This document shows, piece by piece, positions 39,516 through 49,406 of a stretch of DNA of 64,000 nt. Source of the DNA: Hybos culiciformis. Its lineage: Eukaryota; Arthropoda; Insecta; Diptera; Hybotidae. Under the pieces are notes generated by a model, which did no database searches, had not been told where the DNA came from, and saw only the letters and a list, made by a program, of their open reading frames with translations. The translations under genes and the position numbers were made by a program. The DNA lies in NCBI GenBank assembly GCA_964007475.1, contig OZ023274.1:98713322-98777321 (forward strand), written 5' to 3'. How positions within the stretch are numbered: the stretch's first letter is position 1; the number at the start of each line of letters is the position of its first letter.

Positions 39516-40873
39516 ATATAAAACCGAAGTTGTATGTTTGTCTGCTTGTCTGTTCCGAATAGGCTCCTAAACCGCTCAACCGATCGTTTTCAAACTTACA
39601 CCATGACTTTGTGTCAAGTCGGGGGTCGTTATAGGCTATTTTAAAATTTGATTGGCCTCCTATCCAGGGACCTCCCCCGGGGGCGGACTTTAAAAGTTCG
39701 TCAGATTCCATTTAAATTGGGTATGTAAAAAGAAGAACTGTTTACACACAAATTTCGTAACAAAAATTTTGTTGACCTCCTACCCAGCGACCTCCTACCC
39801 AGGGACCTCCTATCCAGGGACCTCCTACCCAGAGACCCCCTGGGGGGCGGACTTTAAAAGTTCGTCAGATTCCATTTAAATTTAGTATGTAAAAAGAAGA
39901 ACTGATTACACACAAATTTCGTAACAAAAAATTTGTTGACCTTCTACCCAGAGACTTCCCCTGGGGGCGGACTTCAAAAGTTCGTCCGATTTAATTCAAA
40001 TTTGATATGTAAAACGAAAAGAACTGATTACACACAAATTTCGCAACAAACAATTTGTTGACCTCCTACCATAAGGACCTCTCCTCGGGGCGGACTTCAA
40101 AAGTTAGTCCGATTTGAAAGTTAGTCAAATTTGGTACGTAAGAAGAGGAATTGATTACACACAAATTTCGTAACAAAAAATTTGTTGACCTCCTACCCAG
40201 GGACCTCCTCTCGGGACGGACTTTAAAAGTTCGTCCGATTTCGTTCAAATTTGGTATGCAAAAAGAGGAACTGATTACACACAAATTTCTTAACAAAAAA
40301 TTTATTGACCTCCTTGGGGAGGACTTTAAAAGTTGGTCCGATTTCATTTAAATTTGGTACATAAAAATGATTAAACACACGAATTTCGTAACAAAAAATT
40401 TGCCTCCCTCTTTTTAGGGGGCTCTTCAAATATACAGAAATCAATTTCTTTATTACTAATAACTATAAAGTATTAAAAACTAAACCACTCAACCGATCGT
40501 TTCGAAATTTACACCGTCTCTTTGTCTCGGAATTGTTTTAGGCTATTTTAAAATTTGAGTGGCACCCTACCCAGAAACCGCTCCCGGGGAGGACTGCCAA
40601 AGTTCTTCCAATTTCATTCAAATTTGATTCATAAAAAGAGGAAATGGATAAAAACACAAATTTGGTTTGGTTTGGAAACCTGTTTAAGGAAAAGATATCA
40701 TTCGATTTCATTCAATTTAAGTGTTGAATAAGTAGAAATGATAAATATTAATTCTTCTTAGATATTTTCCCAAATTTATAAAATAATAGCTCCTATAATT
40801 GTTCATCAATCTGACAACAAAAATTTAACTTAAAACGTGTGTTCCACAACAACGTGTGTGCGGGTACAGCTAG
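39511..40873 (+). mobile_element. Helitron-like non-autonomous element with minisatellite core
   Basis: The left end starts TCTATATATAAAACCGAAG after an A, and the right end is GCGGGTACAGCTAG followed by T. This fits the TC...CTAG termini and A/T insertion site of Helitrons, and no terminal inverted repeat is present. No clear subterminal hairpin was found, which weakens the call. The near-end text ACCGCTCAACCGATCGTTTT recurs at about 40482 in a diverged form. Between them is a diverged tandem array with units of about 95-160 bp (starts near 39742, 39903, 40023, 40153, 40274, 40370). Each unit has ACACACAAATTTCGTAAC, TTTGTTGACCTCCTACCCAG and GCGGACTTTAAAAGTTCGTC. Apparent open frames here are the repeats read through. 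Confidence 0.6.
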
Positions 40874-42455
40874 TAATTAATATATGTAAAAAGGGCTTAG
40901 CATGTAATATTGACATAAATGATTATTGATTGATCATTACAGCCAGTTTCAAAAATTTACTTTATCTAAAATTATTTCAGAAAAAAAATAGGGTTTTATT
41001 GACTTAGATGTAGCATGTAGGTAACATTTTCATAAGATCTCTTTATTGGTATATTATGTAGGTACCTAGAATAATATAATTATGATGACTTGGTGTTTAA
41101 CGTAGTCCAAAATACCTATATTTTGAAAGCAGCCTTTACCAAGGTTATCGTTGCATTATGCAACTAGTTTTAGGGTTCCATGTACCTATCTGGTTACCTT
41201 GTTATTAGAAATCGAAAATGAGGTAGTTTTTCATAGAACTACGTGATAGTGCAAACAATTTTGATACTTGCCAAACTACGTAGCTACACACACCAATGCC
41301 TACAATTCGTTGTTTTTATTTCGAATTTAAGTAGGTTGCTAGTATGGTAGATAGTTTAGATTTTGAGTCCAACTTTTGTAAAGTGAATCCCTAACTTAGG
41401 GAACTTATTTTAAAAACTGATATTATTTTATACCTCTAATCGTGAATCCTGGAACCAAAGCAACCAGGAAGGATAAGTTTTTAAAGAAAATAATAAATTT
41501 TTTAAAATTCAGATTTTTAAATTTTGTGTTCAATTAATTTCTTGCAGATAAAAAATAAATTTAAATATTTTTAAATAATCACATCACATCACAAGGTCAT
41601 TTTTTGCGTTCTCTATGTCTGCAAGAAAAATAATTAATCCAAGAAACAAAAAAAAAATTATAATTTTAATTTTTTTAGAGATCACCAACCAAATATCGGA
41701 AAACAAGCAAAAAACGCAGCTGTCATCATTTTTTTTTTAAACACTTTAATAAAATGCTACTTCCTCCACCACTGATCTACTTTGATTTTTAAGAAAAGAA
41801 AAAAAAAATATGGAAACCAGTTTTTTTGGTAGATATTATTTTTTTTTTGTTTAAATTTTAATTTTTTTTTCATAAATTAAGTTTTTGAGAAATAACGTGA
41901 AAAACTGATTACTTGTGATTGAAAGTTTATTCTTTAAAAATTATGGACTCAAGAAAAAAAAAACCAAAATTTGAACAATCAAAAAGGACGCAATCTTTTT
42001 TTTTATCTTCATTGACGATCTTTTCGCAATTTTTTTTTTAATTAACAAACAAGAATAAATTAAATGCGCCAAATTTTCTTACCCTTGTTTCCTCCAGCAG
42101 CAGAAATATAATAAAATAATCACATTAAATTTTATAAATATTTTAAGAAATTAATTTCTATTTACTTCACAAAAAGAAATTCTTTTAATTAAAATGATTT
42201 TTTTTTTATTTATTTCTTTTCTATAACTTTTTCTAAAATTCACATCTCCCTCTTCTACCTTACCTTGAACAAAAAAAACTAAACAAACAGAAAATGAGAA
42301 AAATGTACAGAAATGTTAAGCGACAAAGCTACAAACTAACGGCACACACACACAAAATCAGAGTCGGATTTTTTTTTATTAGATTAACAGCGGTATTTAA
42401 AGACAGCGCAGCGCAGCTAAGTTGCTTTATTTGTTTTCAAAAATTATTTTCGGGC

Positions 42456-42791
42456 TGTCTACATTAGCGATTTAGAATCGCGCGTATTTATGAATGTATT
42501 GTATTTTTTCTGTTTCATTTATTAGTATTTGTGTTTGCTCAATATGCCACTGGGTTAGATTTACAGCATGCGATTTTTATACATTTTTCCAAATTGTACC
42601 ATTTTACTTGATTTAAATGTCAAATTAATAAAAAAAAAAAAAAATTGTGAGAAATGTCAAAAAATACGCATGCTGAAAAATTATTCAAAATCAGCATGCG
42701 TATTTTGCTGCGATTTTGGATTTTGTATAAAGATACACAAATACATTTAAAGAACAAAATCGCATACAGGAAAAATACGCTAATGTAGACA
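42456..42791. mobile_element. 336-bp inverted-repeat MITE
   Basis: TGTCTACATTAGCG at 42456 is exactly inverted at 42778-42791. Inside, CAGCATGCG and CGCATGCTG motifs form a central palindrome near 42664-42706, and GCGATTTT/AAAATCGC boxes recur. No target duplication was readable. The short frame at 42568-42750 lies in the element and is not a gene. Confidence 0.65.
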
Positions 42792-43101
42792 CCTAGTTAA
42801 TTAAAATAAATTATTTGTGACTTCATTATTTGTGGCTTCATTTTATTCTATCAACGCGCGACCGAATTTATGTAATATTTTAGAAATACGTGCTTGAAAT
42901 GGTGTAAGTAAAACATGTAATAAAAGCAGCTACTTTACACAAATACCTCCTAAAAATATCCAGTTCAGTACAAATATGAAATTCAAAATAAATTAAAATG
43001 AAAAATTTTATTTTTAAAGATCGTGTCGCCGACTTAAAAGTTTTTAAATCGGAAAAACCTTGACAAAACGGTAGTCTGACTTTCACTACGTCACTGAGAA
43101 T

Positions 43102-43157
43102 TCATCAATTTAAAATCATTGGTCTTGGAGCACTCATCAATTTAAAATCATTGGTCT
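43102..43157. repeat. Short tandem duplication, period 32
   Basis: TCATCAATTTAAAATCATTG and the GTCT after it occur at 43102 and again at 43134. It is a local duplication of unknown significance. Confidence 0.7.
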
Positions 43158-44358
43158 CTAGCAGTGCCGTTTCAGCGTTGCTGGCCGTTCAGGTGCAAAA
43201 ACAATATTGCCGCCCCTATTAATACTTACACATTTTTAATAGCAAAATTTAAAGTTTTTTCATGGAATTAAAAAAAAAAGAATAAGTAAATTGGAAAATA
43301 CATAAAAATAATTAGGATATGTTTTATGAAAACTTGCCTTCTACCATAGATAAAGAATAGTATCAGATGGTAAACTTCCATATATCGTGTTTTAAGTTTG
43401 ATATTTCAAAAAATGGTATTTTCTTGTGAGGGTATTAGTGAAACAAAATAAAAACAGCTTTAAATTCCCAATGTATTTAGTAAACATATTTTTACATTTG
43501 CACTCAACTCAATACAAAATAATAAATAAAAAATCATATTGAAGCTAAATACACAAATGAAATTGTGTATACAAAAAAATGCATAATAAAAACAATACGC
43601 GGATGATAACTTTCTATTTTACAGGAGATTTTAACTAACACATTTTTTCCTTTATTTTGCTTTATTTTCATTTACAACTAAAAATCAATATTTGGATGAA
43701 TCCATAGATAAGATATAGTAATAGATGGCCCACTCAAAAGATCTACTACAGCGCCTGGTGGATTTGTGGAGGGAAGGTGAACTAAAAAAATAAAATTTTT
43801 GTAGGTGGCAATTTATTTCTAATATTTCAAATAAAATTATTAAAATTCAAATTTGCAGGAAAAAAAGAAGATTATGAATAAAAGATAAATTTATTTTTAC
43901 AGCAAATTTTTTATTTTCTTAATTTTTTAGTTTTTATTTTCTGAAATATATTATTGCATTTTTTTCTACTTGCTCACTTATATACTTAATTCATATCACA
44001 TTGTGTTCTAACATTTCCACTTAAAATTCTATTAATTTTATTATTAATTATTAAATAATATCTTCTATTACTTTTATAATAATTTAGTCTGTTTTCTAAA
44101 ATAAGTTCAAAATTTAACTTCAATTAAAATTGTTTTTCAAAAATCAAGTTAATAATTTTTTTTAATATAATTCAAATTAATTTTTTCACAAAATAAATCA
44201 CCTACACGTCCAAACTCTTTTATTTCAAAAAAAATAATAAATAAGAAAAAAAGCTCAGCCGGCTGGGTTGACAATAAAACAAAACGTAAACAAACAAGAA
44301 CGCCGCATGTGGTTGAAAGGTGAAACACATTAAGAAAACTGAAATTAATTTTGTTCTA

Positions 44359-44888
44359 ATAGCCTTTCCAAACTTCGGGATTAAATAAGGATTCGCAAAT
44401 GTTTATAAATAGTTGTTGAATTAAAGGAGGTTTATCATACAAAAAATTTAGTTGATTTAAAGTTGAGTTAAATGTGAGTTAAATCAGATTCACCTGATAA
44501 ATTAAATGAATAAGTCCTGATATGTTATGATTACGTCAAAAAATTATCGGTTGGGCATGTACGTTTGAATAATTAAAAAAAGAAAAAACAAAATGGCTAA
44601 AAAAAAACTTAAAAATAAAATAATTTTTTTTTTTTTGTAATTTTTATTTTTCGAATTTTAATTTTAAATTAATTAATTCATTTATAGAATTTTTTTATAG
44701 AATTTTTTAATTATTTTTGATTAAATTTTATTCACTAATTTTTATTTAGAAAATTAAGAAAAAAAATAAAAATAAAAAAACAACAAAATTAACCCGGGTT
44801 AAAAAAAATCATGGTGTGAACACCAATTTTCAATTGAGGGATATCCTGATTTAATTCATGAATAAAATTCTTAGTTTGGAAAGCCTAT
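44359..44888 (+). mobile_element. 530-bp MITE, copy 1 of an inverted pair
   Basis: The terminal inverted repeat is ATAGCCTTTCCAAAC at the left and GTTTGGAAAGCCTAT at the right, with one mismatch. It is flanked by TA on both sides, which suggests a Tc1/mariner-type target duplication. The interior has a central AACCCGGGTT palindrome, GGTGTGAACACC and long A/T tracts. A nearly identical copy lies inverted at 45552-46080. There is no transposase. Confidence 0.75.
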
Positions 44889-45551
44889 TACCTTTTTTTT
44901 TTGATTTTCTGTTTCAACTAAATAAAATTAAATTTTTTTAAAATAATAATGTTTTCTTTAATGACTGGAAGATACTCGTTGATATAAAGAAATATAATAA
45001 TTTCGGTTCTTATAGAGCTTCTAATATTTAAAGAATTTTATTTATTTATTTAAATTTTATGTATTAATTTTTGGACGTAAAAACATTTTTTTTTGCAGGA
45101 AAAATACAATGATGATTTTTTTATGCGAAAAGGTAGAAAATTTCTTAGTTTTTTTTTATTGATTGAATAAAAAAAATAATAACTTCGGACTAATAATTTT
45201 CAATATTCTAATTAATTAATTTTTTTCTGTCAATAAAAAAAAAACTTGAAATTTTTATTTAAAGTAGTTTGTTTGTAAATTTATTCGTATGAATATGAAT
45301 ATGATAATGCAACAACGCATGCATACAATCGTAATGTTTAATTAGGATAAATATTTATGTATACGTCGTTTTGTTTTTATCATTACTACGATTATGAATG
45401 AAATTATGAATTCATATTATATCATAGGCTAAAAAAACGAAAAAAATTCTCCTTTTTCTAACATTTACGAACAACGATTGAATTACGATGTTTACAAAAA
45501 ATAACAAAAAATTTCTTTATTTATACATATAAAGCTTTTTCATAAATAATA

Positions 45552-46080
45552 ATAGGCTTTCCAAACTAAGAATTTTATTCATGAATTAAATCAGGATATC
45601 CCTCAATTGAAAATTGGTGTTCACACCATGATTTTTTTTAACCCGGGTTAATTTTGTTGTTTTTTTATTTTTATTTTTTTTCTTAATTTTCTAAATAAAA
45701 ATTAGTGAATAAAATTTAATCAAAAATAATTAAAAAATTCTATAAAAAAATTCTATAAGTGAATTAATTAATTTAAAATTAAAATTCGAAAAATAAAAAT
45801 TACAAAAAAAAAAAAATTATTTTATTTTTAAGTTTTTTTTAGCCATTTTGTTTTTTCTTTTTTTAATTATTCAAACGTACATGCCCAACCGATAATTTTT
45901 TGACGTAATCATAACATATCAGGACTTATTCATTTAATTTATCAGGTGAATCTGATTTAACTCACATTTAACTCAACTTTAAATCAACTAAATTTTTTTT
46001 ATGATAAACCTCCTTTAATTCAACAACTATTTATAAACATTTGCGAATCCTTATTTAATCCCGAAGTTTGGAAAGGCTAT
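45552..46080 (-). mobile_element. 529-bp MITE, copy 2 of an inverted pair
   Basis: This is the reverse complement of the copy at 44359-44888, with only a few single-base and homopolymer differences by eye. Its flank on both sides reads AATA, so its insertion footprint differs from that of copy 1, which argues against a simple segmental inversion. The two copies are 663 bp apart and could pair as a long stem. Confidence 0.75.
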
Positions 46081-46347
46081 AATACGAATAATAAATAGTA
46101 AATTTCGTTTCCTTTTCAAATAATGAAAAAAATGCATAGCTAGGACATGCTTTCTTCACTCATCTTCTCATGTATTATTTTATTTTAAGAGTATTGGATA
46201 ATTATGCGAAATAATAAAAAAAAATTTTGTTTGTAATAAAACACAAATTTGGTTTTTTCAATAAATTTTATATATTTTGATATTTTTATCGATTACCTAT
46301 TTAATTATTAAATATTTTATAGGTCAAAACCAGGTTAATATTATGTT

Positions 46348-47162
46348 ATGCCTTGTTCAGACAACGACTAAATCATGATTTCGTAATCGTGATTTGGTGT
46401 AGATAATTATACTTTAAAAACCTGTGTGAACACGATTATGAACGAAAACAAAAACAGTAAACAACAAGAAAGCAAACAAAATAAAAACATAAATATTATT
46501 TGCTACTCAAATTTTTTTTATTTTGTAAATAAAGAAAATATGTCAAAAATAAAAGTCAAAAATAAGTAGGAATGAGTGGAAATGGGTAACATGGATGGTA
46601 GAAAACTATAAACTCATCCCTGAAATTTTTCATGATTTTCGATAATCATGATTTCCGATGACACTTTTTTTGTATGAGCAAATCATGAAAAAAAGAATGA
46701 TAATCACAAAAAGTAATGCCTTGTTCAGACAATGAAATCTTATCATGATAATCTTACTTTTTGTGATTATCATTCTTTTTTTCATGATTTGCTCATACAA
46801 AAAAAGTGTCATTGGAAATCATGATTATCGAAAATCATGAAAAATTTCAGGGATGAGTTTATAGTTTTTTACCATCCATGTTACCCATTTCCATTCATTC
46901 CTAGTTATTTTTGACTTTTATTTTTGACATATTTTCTTTATTTACAAAACAAAAAAAATTTGAGTAGCAAATAATATTTATGTTTTTATTTTGTTTGCTT
47001 TCTTGTTGTTTACCTTTTTTGTTTTCGTTCAAAATCGTGTTCACACAGGTTTTCAAAGTATGATTATCTACGCCAAATCACGATTACGAAATCATGATTT
47101 AGTCGTTGTCTGAACAAGGCATAAGATTATCATGATAAGATTTCATTGTCTGAACAAGGCAT
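46348..47162. mobile_element. 815-bp near-perfect palindrome built of MITE ends
   Basis: The terminus ATGCCTTGTTCAGACAA occurs four times: outward at 46348, again at the centre (46716), and inverted ending at 47122 and 47162. The left arm (46348-46713) is the near-exact inverse of 46756-47122. The central and right-hand 40-bp blocks (46716-46755, 47123-47162) are inverses of each other. The inner pair defines an element of about 450 bp with a terminal repeat of over 40 bp. The layout fits one element inserted into, or recombined with, an inverted relative. No transposase. Confidence 0.75.
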
Positions 47163-47885
47163 TAGAAAAACCCAGTGATTACCTGATATTGGCACCGGGT
47201 AGTCTATGAAAATTTTTCATACATGCGTTCGCTTCTAGCAGGTATCATTACCTAGTCATTCAATAAAAAAGAAACGAAATGAAATAAAAGTCAATTAAAT
47301 TAGTGGCTTCTCTACAAATATGTTCTGAAAGATTTCTAAAAATTTTCTCAAATTCTATCTAAAAATAATAAAAAGATAAAATTGTTTTTATTAGTTTTAT
47401 TTATAATATATTCTATCTCTTGTAATATAACAAAAATAAAAAAAAAAACTAAAAATTAATAAATTAAATGTTGATTTATAAAAAAGCAAAATTTTATTTA
47501 CAATACTTTTTTGAAATTTGAAATTTTTTTTTATTTGTTAAGTTTAACTAAAAATCTAATTTTTTTTTATTAATTTTTTTTTACTTGTTAAGTACTTTAA
47601 TTAAAAATTAAATTTTTTTTTATACATTTTTTTAATCATTTTTAATTTTTTATTTTAAAAACTATTTTTATCTTTCTCAATTTTAATAACAACAACAACA
47701 AGACGCTTTCATTAAAATTTCAAAGGAACTGATGAGATTTGAACAAAATTTCAAAATTTTTTGCTTTTAATTGTGGAATGAGGATAAAGGGAAACCAAAT
47801 ATAGACAAACCCAGTAAAAACTGGCAAAACACAACCGATTAAATATCCTGGTAATATTACCCTGTGAACAAATATTTACTGTGAA

Positions 47886-48371
47886 ATGACATTTTGCAAA
47901 ATGACATTTGTCCGCGATTGAATTTTCAAACTTTAGGCGATTTTTTTATATGAAAAATCGCTGTCGCCGTCGTCGTCGCCCCAATTGTGTTTTCACCTTT
48001 TAGCGGACAAATGTCATTTTGCAAAATGTCATTTGTCTGCGATTGTTTTTCAAATTTTTAGCGGACAAATGTCATTTTGCAAAATGTCATTTGTCCGCGA
48101 TTGATTTTTGTGGGTGGTTGGTCAGTCCTCTCGCCCGCCCGCTGCCCCCCACCCTCCGCTCGTTGAGCCGATTCTGAGTGGTTCACGTCATCTGTACTTT
48201 AGCCTCAAAATTTTAGCGGACAAATGTCATTTTGCAAAATGTCATTTGTCCGCGATTAATTTTTATCGGGGACAAATGACATTTGTCCGCGGCGGACAAA
48301 AGTAATTTCGAATCGCGGACAAATGTCATTTTGATGTCCACGATACAAAAACAAATCGCGGACAAATGTCC
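47886..48371. repeat. Array of ACAAATGTCATTTTGCAAAA-type palindromes
   Basis: A unit of about 40 bp, GCGGACAAATGTCATTTTGC and its inverse, is a perfect dyad. Full copies lie at about 47886 (left-truncated), 48003, 48061 and 48216. Partial copies follow near 48273, 48314 and 48355. Spacers differ: one holds a CGTCGTCGTCGCC run, another (about 48110-48204) a GC-rich fragment shared with the foldback family at 56303-56799. The regular dyads look like repeated protein-binding sites or termini of nested short elements. Confidence 0.7.
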
Positions 48372-48380
48372 AACCCCCAT

Positions 48381-48746
48381 CAGAGGGCGAAGTCGTTTGA
48401 TTTTTGGTCAGCAGCGGCTTGCGGTAAAAATAGCCAGCAGCGGCTCGACTCAGTCGATAAATTCCGGTCTTAGCGACCAGCTCGACTTGATCGACTTAGT
48501 CGACTAAATCCACATTTTTTCTAAAAAAAACAAAAAAAAAAAATAAAAAAAAAATAAATAAAAAAAATAAAAAAAAAAAAACAAAAAAAACAAAAAAAAG
48601 AAAGAATTTTAGTCGACTAAGTCGAATAAAAGTTCAGCAGCAGCTAGTCGACCTGAGTCGATAAAAAAGAACCAGCAGCGGCGACTCGAAAATTGTGCCG
48701 ACTAGCTCGACTAAGTCGATGCGAGTCGACACGACTTCGCCCTCTG
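48381..48746. mobile_element. Non-autonomous hAT-like element, 366 bp
   Basis: A 16-bp perfect terminal inverted repeat, CAGAGGGCGAAGTCGT, is flanked by a perfect 8-bp duplication ACCCCCAT (48373-48380 and 48747-48754). Both point to the hAT superfamily. The interior has many AGTCGACT-like boxes and CAGCAGCGGC repeats on both sides of an A-rich centre (about 48520-48605). It inserted at the right edge of the palindrome array, so it is younger than the array. Confidence 0.88.
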
Positions 48747-49406
48747 ACCCCCATTAATAATATGCCAATTTTTTTGTTTACAAATAATTTTTTTTATTAA
48801 AGCAGCTGATCATATGACTGGACAACAAAACGTAACTGCGAAGTATAACTACGTAACAAACAAACAAACAACTTATATTATATATTATATACGAACAAGA
48901 AAGAAGAACTGAATGAATGAATAAAAGAACAAAACGCAAAGTCGCAAAATTGTTAAAAAAATAAAATAAAAATTTATTTATTTTCAACAAGCAAGAACTT
49001 TAAAAAACGATAACAAAAAACCAAATTTTTAAAAAAAATTATACGAAAAAAAAATTGCAATATTTTTAAAATAATTAATTCGATAAAATTTTAAATTTTT
49101 AAATTAAATTTAAAGAATAAAGAAAAGTTGCGTAAATGTAAAAAAATTAAAAACAAAAAAAAAAAAAAATAATTTTTTCTTTGTTTCTTCATCATAACAA
49201 AAATACAAAACAAAAAAAAACGAAAAATTATTTATTTTTCATTTCAATGTCATGATTTTTAAAAAATAAATTTACTCTTCGACGTTTCGAATCTTTGGTT
49301 TTTTTTCGGTATTTGCGTGCTGCAAATATTTTTTTTTTTTAGAAATCTATCTACTACCTACGTACATTCACTTAGAAAAAAAAAAAAGAATTTTACAACG
49401 ACGATA

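Larger units (their letters stand above)
36257..49406. other. 13-kb accessory zone rich in non-autonomous transposons
   Basis: No protein gene was recognised between the lipase start and the Atg9 start. The zone holds the elements annotated one by one below: a tandem duplication (36465-36546), hAT-like and other inverted-repeat elements (37351-38116, 42456-42791), a Helitron-like element (39511-40873), two inverted-pair palindromes (44359-46080, 46348-47162), a palindrome array (47886-48371) and a hAT-like element (48381-48746). The remaining stretches (38117-39480, 40874-42455, 42792-44358, 47163-47885, 48747-49406) are AT-rich with homopolymers. The segment just before 49407 should contain the Atg9 promoter and 5' UTR. 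Confidence 0.6.

Noticed and set aside
39508..40444. Several overlapping frames with RRSLW/NFLLRNLCV repeats
   Set aside because: They are the minisatellite of the Helitron-like element read in several frames and on both strands.
47886..48371. CRISPR-like look of repeated dyads with unique spacers
   Set aside because: Eukaryotic context, irregular spacing, dyads diverge and truncate, and no cas genes.
48108..48507. Two short frames
   Set aside because: They cover the dyad array and the hAT-like end; repeat sequence, not coding.
49317..49406. Upstream extension of the Atg9 frame
   Set aside because: The frame is open but begins at GTG with no ATG; the first in-frame ATG is 49407, where protein-like sequence starts.
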